From: Megasphaera cerevisiae DSM 20462
Lineage (GTDB): Bacteria > Bacillota > Negativicutes > Veillonellales > Megasphaeraceae
Length of the DNA: 44,301 nucleotides
Assembly: GCF_001045675.1 (NCBI RefSeq)
Contig: NZ_LEKT01000024.1
Span: 1 to 44,301, forward strand
Direction of reading: 5' to 3'
The position numbers were made by a program, and so were the translations under genes. The notes under the pieces are model-generated. The model saw only the letters and a program-made list of their open reading frames with translations, made no database searches and was not told the DNA's origin. Shown piece by piece: positions 1 through 7,209 of this stretch. Position 1 is the stretch's first letter. Each line of letters opens with the position of its first letter.

Positions 1-160
1 CAGAGGCTTTATCGAGAAATTCCTTTTTCCAATTTCGCAAAAGATTTGGCTGTATGCTATTTTCGGTAGCTATCGAGTTGAGATCTTTCTCGCCCTTTAG
101 CAGTTCAAGAACAAGATCCGATTTTAATTTTGCTGTAAAATTTCTTCTTTTTCGAGACAT
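1..160 (-). CDS. IS3-family transposase OrfA, N-terminal part (runs off left edge)
   Basis: About 53 codons are visible, starting at the ATG at 160 behind a purine-rich ribosome site (AAAGAAGG). The product begins MSRKRRNFTAKLK and has the helix-turn-helix typical of IS3 OrfA proteins, which bind the element's ends: a basic N-terminus, then a first helix around SDLVLELLKGE and a recognition helix around IQPNLLRNWKKEF. The rest, including OrfB with the DDE catalytic domain, lies outside the window. The element interrupts the PTS EIIC gene that begins at 929, so it is the likely cause of that truncation. Family assignment comes from motif recognition only. Confidence 0.75.
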   Translation of the reverse strand, partial: MSRKRRNFTAKLKSDLVLELLKGEKDLNSIATENSIQPNLLRNWKKEFLDKAS

Positions 161-245
161 AAATGAACCTTCTTTCGAGTGTTATCTACAGTATATCAGG
201 TTCATTATAAACGTGTTCAAAAAATGTCTTAATTTATGAGACCAT
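1..245 (-). mobile_element. IS3-family insertion sequence, right-hand part only
   Basis: The OrfA start at 160 plus a normal 60-100 nt leader puts the element end at roughly 230-245. This is exactly where the EIIC reading frame stops resembling the GatC family. I could not define the terminal inverted repeat because the other end is outside the window. The boundary is an inference from where homology ends. Confidence 0.5.
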
Positions 246-929
246 TATAGTAATGGGTTCTCCTAAAACTCCTAATGTTCCAATAACGCCTTCCGGACTA
301 AGATTAATTTTATTCAAAACTGGAATTCGTTCAATAATAGCATTAACAAGAATTCCTATCGGCACATATATCCCACAAGTCGCATGAACAAAAGCAACAC
401 CTTTGATATGATACATTTGCTGAATAGCTGGAGCCGTCTTATCAGCAATAATAAATGCAACCAAATACAAAATTAGTGAGCCTGCAGTTCCTAAAATCAA
501 ACTTCCCGTTTCATAATAAATCATGGATCCAGGAAGCAAAATCAACCAATAATTAAAAATATCAATATTTAAAATTTGTGTTTTCTTAATGGCTAATAAA
601 ATAATATTTAAAATAATAGCTCCGGGCACAACCATCGGAATCAATGGAGAAGACCACCCAATAGCTGCACTCGTTGCCCACCCCGCATCAATAACTGTCA
701 AACTCGCACCAAATCGTTCAACCATGTCTTGTGAAGCTGGGCCTAAACTATTCAATAACATCGCAACAATTAAATTAATACCCGTAAATCCTACTCCAAC
801 TAACATTCCTGCCTTAAACGCTTTGCCAATAGACAAGCGAAAGCAAACACCCAATATAAAAAATATAATCGGCATCATAACAGTAGGACCTAATGCTAAT
901 ATTTGGTTCAAAAATTCCATTATATTCAC
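234..929 (-). pseudogene. PTS galactitol-type EIIC permease, truncated
   Basis: The product is the N-terminal half of a GatC-like PTS membrane permease, which carries a sugar or sugar alcohol across the membrane while EIIB phosphorylates it. Family members have about 420-460 residues; only 231 remain. It opens with a hydrophobic segment (LNQILALGPTVMMPIIFF) and has several further membrane helices. The frame is family-like up to FGVLGEP-type residues near the end (GVLGEPITIMV) and then hits a stop. The cut coincides with the IS3 element at 1-245. It lies 33 bases downstream of the HPr gene and was probably co-transcribed with it. It is very unlikely to be functional. Confidence 0.8.
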
Positions 930-962
930 CTCGATGTATTCACTTATTTTCGGACACTCTAA

Positions 963-1226
963 TTATCTGTACACATCTTTTGCAGCAATCATGCCTGCAA
1001 TTGTATACGCAGCAGCAATTTCTTCATCCCCTGAAGTCTCAATAGTTACATCTACACCACAGGTAATGCCTAACCCCATAATACCTAATACATTAGTTGC
1101 TGTTGCCGATTTACCATTTGCTTTTAAGTAAATATCCGCATTAAATTCAGATGCTCGTTTGGCAATTAATACAGCGGGACGTGCATGCAACCCATTCTCA
1201 TTCGTAACGGTAACGTTCACTTTCAT
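963..1226 (-). CDS. HPr-family phosphocarrier protein, PTS-associated
   Basis: This 87-residue protein is full length for HPr, the small cytoplasmic carrier that passes phosphate from enzyme I to EIIA proteins. The active-site motif NGLHARPA gives the phosphorylatable histidine as His14. In Firmicute HPr the second site is a serine (Ser46) modified by HPr kinase for catabolite repression. Here the aligned segment reads ATATNVLGIMGLG and has Asn45 at that place, so this copy probably works only in transport. A clear ribosome site (AGAAGGAG) precedes the ATG at 1226. It is the first gene after a promoter and leader terminator, and the truncated EIIC follows. Confidence 0.85.
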   Translation of the reverse strand: MKVNVTVTNENGLHARPAVLIAKRASEFNADIYLKANGKSATATNVLGIMGLGITCGVDVTIETSGDEEIAAAYTIAGMIAAKDVYR

Positions 1227-1374
1227 AACAATCTCCTTCTCGTATAATTCGTAATTTCTCTATCGTGCCCATAAAATAATTTCCAAAAAAAATTTGATGG
1301 CTTTACATAGGGATCTTCCCCATTTATTATTATTTGATGTTGCACCTCCTTCATTATTTATAAAAACAAAAAAA

Positions 1375-1423
1375 AATTCGGCATTAAAAGATAAATAAAA
1401 AATATATCTTTTAATGCCGAATT
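1375..1423 (-). terminator. Leader intrinsic terminator (candidate attenuator)
   Basis: A perfect 19-bp inverted repeat (arms 1375-1393 and 1405-1423, 11-base loop) is followed on the minus strand by a long run of T. It lies between the promoter at 1496-1523 and the HPr gene with no gene upstream of it, so it sits in the 5' leader of the PTS operon. A terminator in that position suggests control by antitermination. I could not identify a RAT sequence or a regulator gene. Confidence 0.75.
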
Positions 1424-1495
1424 CCATTACCTGCTTCAGCACCATACTATTTTGTTTTCTTACTCGAATCTACTTACTAAATTCATCTTAAACAC

Positions 1496-1523
1496 ATTAT
1501 ATCATGCATTTACAATTAGTCAA
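1496..1523 (-). promoter_or_regulatory. Sigma-A type promoter for the HPr-EIIC operon
   Basis: On the minus strand a TTGACT -35 box (1518-1523) and a TATAAT -10 box (1496-1501) are separated by 16 bases. The predicted start is near 1489, giving a leader of about 260 bases that contains the hairpin at 1375-1423. Confidence 0.6.
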
Positions 1524-1930
1524 CATATTTTTGCATTGTATTCATGCCTTATTCGCATATAAATTAAACAATTAGGAGTTTGACACTTCCTCCACCAAAT
1601 CATACATAGAATTCTCCACAGTTATGCCTTTTAAGGCTTATTTTTTGTCAAATTTTTCATTTCTTTATACGATTCGTTCCATATATGACATTTCTTTATC
1701 ATTTAGATAATGACTACTGCACAAATAATTTATTCATAAAAAGTGAATTTCAAGGTAGCAAAATCCATATAATAGCATAGTTATCATCCATTATAGAGGA
1801 TATATTTGCAAAAAATTTAAAATTCCATTTTTTCCAAGTGCATGAGTTTTAGGTTTATTTGTGCAAAAACCTTGCACTTTATCTTTCTAAAAGCAACTAT
1901 AAAGTTAGTGTTTATGCGGATTTTTGATTT
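1524..1930. other. Non-coding AT-rich stretch
   Basis: No reading frame with recognisable protein features is present on either strand. A short dyad (GTGCAA / TTGCAC) lies near 1870-1888. The stretch separates the PTS promoter from an IS3 remnant and may be the decayed body of that element. Confidence 0.5.
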
Positions 1931-2133
1931 ATGCAGTATACATTAATTAAACGGGAAGGGCTGAATCGGTTCCGTATCCGCGATTACCGACATGCATATG
2001 CGCTGGTATTTGAATATCTGGAAATATTTTACAATACGGTACGGATTCACAATCACTGCGATTATATGTCCTAAATGAATATGAAAAATTATATCAGCAG
2101 TATCAGAAAAAAGATACCTTGATAGCAAGTTAA
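1931..2133 (+). pseudogene. IS3-family transposase OrfB, C-terminal remnant with frameshift
   Basis: Translation gives the family's C-terminal block: RFRIRDYRHAYALVFEYL, IEIFYN-like and HNHCDYMS. A one-base deletion near 2071 then shifts the frame, which continues as NEYEKLYQQYQKK to a stop at 2133. Only the last part of the DDE integrase domain remains and the catalytic residues are mostly lost. The true upstream edge is unclear; homology is convincing from about 1949. It is unrelated in position and strand to the IS3 fragments at 2652-3001. Confidence 0.7.
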
Positions 2134-2177
2134 ACCGAGGATACGTTTCTCATTTTATTTTGTACTAAATTTTGACA
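2134..2177. mobile_element. Probable right end of the IS3 remnant
   Basis: The stretch after the OrfB stop ends in TTTTGACA. Read from the other strand it starts with TGTCAAAA, which suits an IS3 terminal repeat (5' TG, 3' CA). The matching left end was not found, so the boundary at 2177 is tentative. Confidence 0.35.
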
Positions 2178-2226
2178 TAAGACCTTAGTATAAAGCGATA
2201 CTTTATTGAACTTAATACATTACAAA

Positions 2227-2550
2227 CTATCTCTCAACATAGGAATATACAATTTTCTTCAGCTCATCACTGAATTCTTCGAGATCTTCGCGGTTAATTA
2301 CACCTTCATTGATAAGTGAAATAATATTATAAATAAGGTTTGCCCGACTCATTTCTAATTGAACACCCATTTTTTTCTTATCCTCTTTTATTTTCTTATC
2401 CAGCCTCCAAAACGTATCGGAAGGATTAGCGTCTTCATTTAATAATTCTATGTATTCTTTATTGAGCTTGTTTATATACCTTTCCTGCCAATCAGCAATT
2501 TTATTTTTAAAAAGCGTCCAGTCCTTCTTTGTAAATTTCTGCTCTTGCAA
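2227..2550 (-). CDS. Conserved protein of unknown function, 107 aa
   Basis: A charged, largely helical small protein with no signal peptide or membrane segment. It begins with TTG, supported by GGGAGG eight bases upstream and a second GGAGG just before the start. It resembles a family of about 100-residue uncharacterised proteins of Clostridia and relatives (pattern KIADWQE..., GVQLEMSR, LEEFSDELK). Some members have been labelled multidrug transporters, but nothing in this soluble-looking sequence supports transport. It stands alone between IS remnants, so context offers no functional clue. Confidence 0.6.
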   Translation of the reverse strand: MQEQKFTKKDWTLFKNKIADWQERYINKLNKEYIELLNEDANPSDTFWRLDKKIKEDKKKMGVQLEMSRANLIYNIISLINEGVINREDLEEFSDELKKIVYSYVER

Positions 2551-2651
2551 AGCCTCCGCCTCCCATTACTATCATATTTTTCATTCCCATTCAATTGTCA
2601 TAGGTATCTCTCGTGCAACCTGCCCGATACATGCGGATACACCCATATGTA

Positions 2652-2740
2652 TATAGAACCCTTGGCGGCTTACGCCCAACATCCGGTAATAAAAAGAAAG
2701 TTTCCCACTGTTATTGCCATCCTCTGTTTTTCTGTTTGTG
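2652..2740 (-). pseudogene. IS3-family OrfB, N-terminal scrap
   Basis: The frame following the OrfA remnant reads KLSFYYRMLGVSRQGFY, the usual opening of an IS3 OrfB, and then loses family resemblance at about 2652. The open frame runs on to a stop at 2581 with an unrelated tail (EIPMTIEWE). No catalytic domain remains. Confidence 0.5.
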
Positions 2741-2744
2741 AACA

Positions 2745-3001
2745 TCAGTCTCTAGTTCTTGCAGACTTCCGCCAGCTGGCGGCGAAAAAAGCGCTGTCTT
2801 CTTCCAAAAACTCGCTTTCTTCTTTCAGGCGCCGAATTTCTGTATCCTGCTTTTTCACCTGTTTACGCAAGTTTGCCAGTTTTTCGGCAAGGCGTATGGC
2901 AGTTTGCCGAGTGTGTGCGCCTTGACCGATCCGATTTCCTGAACCAGTTTTATGACCTGAATCTTATATTCAACATCATACTTTTGTTGTTTTTTAGTCA
3001 T
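2745..3001 (-). pseudogene. IS3-family OrfA with internal deletion and frameshift
   Basis: The start MTKKQQKYDVEYKIQVIKL is typical of IS3 OrfA and reads in frame to GSVKA. The frame then jumps, and the C-terminal coiled coil continues in another phase (LAEKLANLRKQVKK, RRLKEESEFLEED, SAFFAASWRKSAR) to a stop at 2745. The central part between the helix-turn-helix and the coiled coil is missing, so this is a deletion derivative. The IS end probably lies near 3060, before TGTAGTTTACACCTC on the minus strand. Confidence 0.7.
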
Positions 3002-3102
3002 TTATCTTCCCTCTTTCTCTTTGATTATACATCTTTCCTGGAGATTGAGGTGTAAACTACAATTGTATTACATCAGCTGCATAAAAAACTACTGCATTCA
3101 TC

Positions 3103-3297
3103 CTAGAAAATTTTCTGTACCCTGCCTACTGTGCCATCTTCAAGTCGCACCTTAATACCACGAGGGTGATTCGCTGAATTGGTAAGAACATCTTTCACAA
3201 TACCTTCTGTCAGCATACCCGTTCTCTGATCTTCCTTTTTTACCACCATGACATGCGTACCCGGTGACACGTCTTTACGTATAGTACTATTTTTCAT
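3103..3297 (-). CDS. ywbE: YwbE family protein (DUF2196)
   Basis: A 64-residue protein, the normal length for the YwbE family. Characteristic stretches are PGTHVMVVKKEDQRTG, LTEGIVKDVLT and HPRGIKVRLEDG. The fold is a small beta barrel and the function is unknown. The start at 3297 follows AAGGAGTGAAG. It appears monocistronic. The identification is confident; the role is not known. Confidence 0.85.
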   Translation of the reverse strand: MKNSTIRKDVSPGTHVMVVKKEDQRTGMLTEGIVKDVLTNSANHPRGIKVRLEDGTVGRVQKIF

Positions 3298-3368
3298 AAA
3301 ATCTTCACTCCTTTATTATTTGGATGATTTCTGATACAAAACCAAGCGGGACTTTCCGTGTGTAATTC

Positions 3369-3530
3369 CTCCCTGCGTCGCTTTCAGCTCCTAGCGAGCA
3401 AGACCACTATCTCCGTCGTAGGTTGCTGCCAATCGCGCCGCACCTTCGGCTTGCGTTCTTGGGCAACCCTGACATGGGCAGTGCCAGTTGCTCCCTGCGT
3501 CGCTTTCAGCTCCTAGCGAGCAAGGCCACT
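3369..3530. repeat. Pair of 40-base direct repeats
   Basis: Positions 3369-3408 and 3491-3530 match at 39 of 40 bases (CTCCCTGCGTCGC ... GAGCAAG(A/G)CCACT), separated by 82 bases of different sequence. No protein is encoded across them. They lie upstream of ywbE in a stretch of otherwise unexplained DNA. Confidence 0.75.
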
Positions 3531-3600
3531 GCCTCAACGTGGTTCCAAGAGCTCATCTGGATGTTTTGAATATATTTTCAGTGTGTTTTTGACACCTATT

Positions 3601-3910
3601 CGTCCTTGGAAACAAGTCCACGGCATATTGTGCTTTTGTCCGTTCTTGGGAATATGTCCAATTTTATCCTTGAGATGGTGACTTGGATGTTTTTGCGAGA
3701 ACGGAGTGGCTCGATTGCTTCTGATTGATGTCGGATTAGCCCCGTATGTATACGGGAATTGCTCCAAGGGCATTTTTACCTGAAAATCGCCATTTTCTCA
3801 ACCGCGTTCGTTATCGGGAACAGGTCAATGCCCTTGTTCCTACTTATCTATATGCGATCCAATGCTTTTCCTGACCGTCTCAACACTCCGCTCCGTGGAA
3901 ACAAGTCGGA
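3601..3910. repeat. Cluster of degenerate 20-base motifs
   Basis: A motif of the form CGTNNTTGGAAACAAGTCCA recurs at 3601-3620, 3641-3660 (exactly 40 bases apart), 3809-3828 and 3891-3910, with several changes per copy. Three more versions occur at 43391-43465. The stretch 3531-3947 otherwise has no gene. Nature unknown: perhaps a decayed dispersed repeat. Confidence 0.45.
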
Positions 3911-3947
3911 AATCCCACCGTCTCAACCCTCATCGATTTTTTCAGCT

Positions 3948-4703
3948 CTATATTTTCCTTGCGCTCCGTCTAATAAGCTCGTGTATTTCTTCAATATCAA
4001 TGACACTCATTAACGTATTCTGGTCTTCAACAAACTTGCGAACACCGCGTGTAACGTGACCAGTTGTCACCAGAATAGCCTTATTTATTCTGTCTGCAGA
4101 CTGCACGCCATACAAAGAGCGCACTATACTGACACCTACGGAATTCTGCCTTCCGTATCTTTTACATTCAATATAGAAAACCACAGGCTTTCCCATCTCG
4201 AACTTGGTAGCAATTATGTCTCTACCACCATCCCTGGTCTGCTGAGTCAAAGTCGTTTCAAAACCTTCATCCTGAAACACTCTTTCAATAATTTCTTCAA
4301 ATTCTCTTGGAGAAATATTGTAGATCAAATCGCGGTCTTGAGCGATTTCCATAATCAACTGTTCTACTCTTGAATATTCAGGATAAGCATCATTTGGGTC
4401 AAAATCATCCCTACTATATATCACGCCCATGTGTGGCTCTTTGTCAAAGCTGCCACCTGTGATCTTAGAGTCCTCATAGTTAAAGGCTCCAACAGGATAT
4501 TCATAACCGGATATTCTGAATGATATCTCGTTTCCGCAACCATCACATTCTATGAAGCCATCATGTCTATATTCAATTTCTTCTCCCATGCCATTTTCAC
4601 CGTGGTCATACACATAGGATTCAAAATCAAAATCTTCTTTATGAATTCCGATTATTCTTCCGCATTGTTCGCAGCGAATAAAAACATCTTCCAGTAATTC
4701 CAT
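3948..4703 (-). CDS. Mrr-type restriction endonuclease with N-terminal zinc ribbon
   Basis: The 251-residue product has an Mrr_cat type PD-(D/E)xK nuclease domain from about residue 130. ISPREFEEIIERVF leads into the catalytic motif DGGRD (D158, D162) and YIECKRY (E179, K181), then a conserved Q. The N-terminal half has two CxxC pairs (C11/C14 and C53/C56) that could hold a zinc ion and help DNA recognition. Mrr enzymes are type IV restriction endonucleases that cut modified foreign DNA. I take the ATG at 4703 rather than a TTG one codon earlier; an AAGGAG lies some 14 bases upstream. It is the last gene of the minus-strand defence island. Confidence 0.8.
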   Translation of the reverse strand: MELLEDVFIRCEQCGRIIGIHKEDFDFESYVYDHGENGMGEEIEYRHDGFIECDGCGNEISFRISGYEYPVGAFNYEDSKITGGSFDKEPHMGVIYSRDDFDPNDAYPEYSRVEQLIMEIAQDRDLIYNISPREFEEIIERVFQDEGFETTLTQQTRDGGRDIIATKFEMGKPVVFYIECKRYGRQNSVGVSIVRSLYGVQSADRINKAILVTTGHVTRGVRKFVEDQNTLMSVIDIEEIHELIRRSARKI

Positions 4704-4729
4704 CAAACAACCATCATCTCCTTATCAAA

Positions 4730-4891
4730 TTACAAGGCTACATAGGAAAGGCGCATAGCATAAATCTCTGCATTGGACGCCCGCACAAAGAGTAGAACAT
4801 CTGCTGAAGGATTGTAGAGCTCAACAAAGTTGTATCCCTTATAGAAGAATCCGCCTGAACCACAGGTCTGATCTATTAAGACGCTATCTTT
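4730..4891 (-). pseudogene. Possible lamin-tail-domain remnant
   Basis: The frame ending at 4730 contains SVLIDQ, GSGG and NFVELYNPSADV, which resemble the start of bacterial lamin-tail (LTD) domains (VLINQVYGGGG ... FIELYNPTDxDV). Only about 50 residues are family-like, with no start codon or signal peptide of its own. I read it as a decayed fragment between two defence genes. The rest of 4707-5114 shows no convincing gene. Confidence 0.3.
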
Positions 4892-5114
4892 GATACAATG
4901 TGCTTTTGCCGGAAATGTACGCAGATGCCCGTGGAACAGCCTTATTCTGCGGGCCTTTCCGGCTTTCTGCTGCCCGGAACCGGTATGAAAAAGAGGCACA
5001 AGAAGCCCTCGTTGCTGTTGCTGTCATGGCTATCTGAACCTCCTTCCGAAACCCCTAACAGGCTAAAATTAAAATGTTTACTATACTTAAAATGTATAGG
5101 AAACCTAAAAAGGT

Positions 5115-6893
5115 TTATTCACACAGCTTCTGATACGCCTGTTTCACAATCTCAGCCATCAATTGTCTACGCTGCTCGAGGAAGTCCGGATAGGACATCT
5201 TTTCAAAATCAACTGGGAGGGCGTTCTCAGCGCAGGTCTTTTTATACCCATCCTCACCAAGTTTCTGACGGTAACGCTCTACATAATCAGCGGGCGGATA
5301 ATCCGAAATATCAATGTTTGTGTTGTAGTCTAAATATGTAAAGTTCGCTATCTGATTCCGGTCACGATCACTTGTGTATCCAATACCAGTCAAGTAGTTT
5401 TTAGGGAAGATATGGTGCTTGTCTACAGCCTTCTTATCACCGCTTGCACCTGGTAGCAGTTTAGCCGCCAACGTCGTCGTACTGAAGAGCATCGGTGTTC
5501 CCAGAACATTCAGCGCGGCGATGTATCCGAACCAAGCAGGAGATGTGGCTGCTGCACTCATAAGATCCGCAGGAAGCGTAAGATTGAAATAGTCATCAGT
5601 AAACTTTGTGTATATAACACCTTCCAAATACAAAACAAACTCATCAGCTGTCTTGACGTTTCTCAGATCGGCGAACTGCTTCTCAACCTCGGATTCTGTA
5701 GAGCCGGTGTAGAAATATGTAATGGTGGACATGAAAATCCATTTTTTGATGATCTTCTGCAACGTGATCGGCTGAACCTTATAATCGTATTTTCCAAGGA
5801 GATAAAGAACATAGCAGAAAACAACAGCATTCGAAGAAGCAACAATGTTGCCATTCACATATCCGGCTTCTGCGAATAATCCCATGAAGGTATGCCAGTT
5901 GTTCAAGTTTGTCACTTCATCCAACGCATTCTTGAACTTGGTAAGATTTGCGTCCATTTCCTCTTTCGTAACAATACCTGTTTCGAGGTCTTTTCCTCGC
6001 ATGAGCATATAAGCATAGCGCAGACGAGCACGACGGAAGCCGACTGCTACAGCCATACGGATAAGATGCGAAGGATCAACCTTCAGGATAAAGTTATAAG
6101 CTGTGCCATCCTTCGGAATACGAGAATCGGCACAAAATTTATCGATCTTGTCATGAACATCATTATCATAAACGGCAAGCAGAGTCTCTATGAAGTTCTT
6201 TTCGGTCAATTTCTGCCCGCCGGAATTGACACGTACAAAGACTTCTGCCACATCTTCTTCTGTTGCCTTGGCGTTGATTCGAAGTGTGGGAAGCGTGTAG
6301 ATTGACAGATTAAGTAGCTCATTAATGTTAGTTTCAATGATTTCCTCCTCATCATCAGTCAAGATAGCTTTCCCATTCTTTTGGCGACCAGAATTACAGT
6401 CCTTGATAAACTGTCTGCGGAACTTCGGAACATCGTGATTAGCATCCGCGATAAATACCGCACTAATTCCACTTATCCATTCTGGATTGCGTTCATAAGC
6501 CTCTGTCCAGACCGCAAATTCTCTTGTGAGTGGATTAAAGGCAATTCTGATCTGTCTCTCGGCATAATTATTATCCTTAACCTTGATGCCGGATATTGCC
6601 GCAAGCAAGGCTGTCAGTCTTTGCTGTCCGTCAATTACAAGATAATCCGGTTGAATATAGGCCTTGTCATTCGTTCCAATATGATTTACTGTCGCATAGT
6701 CTTCCGGTGACTGCCAAAGCATGATATAGCCAATCGGATATCCTTTCAGCATTGAATCCAGCAAATCACGAGCCTTACTATCCTTCCATACAAAAGGACG
6801 CTGAAGATCAGGAAGGCCAACCTTTCCGTTTCTTACATCACTGAGCAGGTCTCCTACTTTGCTCGGAATGTTGTCAAATAGTTCTTTTCCCAT
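5115..6893 (-). CDS. DUF262 and HNH (DUF1524-like) protein, GmrSD-type restriction factor
   Basis: A 592-residue protein in the GmrSD/DUF262 layout. The N-terminal DUF262 domain has LPDLQRPFVW (residues 27-36) and the signature DGQQR (88-92), a ParB-like nucleotide-dependent nuclease fold. The C-terminus carries an HNH-like motif with HHIFPKNYL (H493, H494, N499). Proteins of this type restrict phages with modified DNA or act in BREX-like and other defence islands. The ATG at 6893 has GAGGAAGG about ten bases upstream. It follows hamB by 31 bases on the same strand and was probably co-transcribed. The substrate specificity cannot be read from the sequence. Confidence 0.8.
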   Translation of the reverse strand: MGKELFDNIPSKVGDLLSDVRNGKVGLPDLQRPFVWKDSKARDLLDSMLKGYPIGYIMLWQSPEDYATVNHIGTNDKAYIQPDYLVIDGQQRLTALLAAISGIKVKDNNYAERQIRIAFNPLTREFAVWTEAYERNPEWISGISAVFIADANHDVPKFRRQFIKDCNSGRQKNGKAILTDDEEEIIETNINELLNLSIYTLPTLRINAKATEEDVAEVFVRVNSGGQKLTEKNFIETLLAVYDNDVHDKIDKFCADSRIPKDGTAYNFILKVDPSHLIRMAVAVGFRRARLRYAYMLMRGKDLETGIVTKEEMDANLTKFKNALDEVTNLNNWHTFMGLFAEAGYVNGNIVASSNAVVFCYVLYLLGKYDYKVQPITLQKIIKKWIFMSTITYFYTGSTESEVEKQFADLRNVKTADEFVLYLEGVIYTKFTDDYFNLTLPADLMSAAATSPAWFGYIAALNVLGTPMLFSTTTLAAKLLPGASGDKKAVDKHHIFPKNYLTGIGYTSDRDRNQIANFTYLDYNTNIDISDYPPADYVERYRQKLGEDGYKKTCAENALPVDFEKMSYPDFLEQRRQLMAEIVKQAYQKLCE

Positions 6894-6924
6894 GTGTTCG
6901 TACCTTCCTCATCTATGTTTTCGT

Positions 6925-7209
6925 TTAATCCACAAATAGATCCGGCAAATTGTATTTCACCAAATCCATATCATCGCAGACACCTCTGTTTCCGCAAGTC
7001 TCTATGCTCCTTTTAAGTTTCAACTCCGGCTCCGGATTTGCTACATACTCCGGATGTTTCAAAATATATATTGCAGATTCTCTGGTGAATCCATGTCGTT
7101 GTACACTAATAACTTGCTTATTTGTCGATCCGTATTCAACAAATTCATACCAATCATTTTCAACCTGATCCACTTCTTTAATCTCTTTATATGCTTTTGA
7201 CACTTTCAA
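6925..7209 (-). pseudogene. HamB C-terminal segment, separated by frameshift
   Basis: This 94-codon frame overlaps the end of hamB by 23 bases and has no ribosome site; its only starts are TTG or GTG. Removing one base from the 7-base homopolymer at 7208-7214 fuses it to hamB, giving LSNYFLKVSKAYKEIKEV in a continuous helical stretch. It contains DWYEFVEYGSTN and RHGFTRESAIYIL, which look like the C-terminal domain of Hachiman helicases as I remember them. I therefore read it as the end of the helicase and not as a separate gene. The break may be a real mutation, slippage or a sequencing error. Confidence 0.6.

Noticed and set aside
1260-1445. 61-codon minus-strand frame before HPr
   Set aside because: It runs straight through the leader hairpin and its T-run and has no family resemblance; the terminator explains the sequence better.
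1860-1890. Sigma-54 type promoter near GTGCAAGGTTTTTGCAC
   Set aside because: The spacing between the GG-like and GC elements is wrong for -24/-12; it is better seen as a short dyad.
2581-2651. EIPMTIEWE tail as the end of a GMP synthase-like gene
   Set aside because: Only a few residues resemble the enzyme's C-terminus and no upstream domain exists; likely chance extension of the IS fragment frame.
2545-3055. Plus-strand frames of 98-126 codons
   Set aside because: They are antisense to the IS3 OrfA/OrfB remnants, which account for the sequence.
6925-7209. Independent third gene of a Hachiman-type system
   Set aside because: No ribosome site, overlap with hamB, and a one-base change restores a single continuous helicase; kept as a HamB fragment.
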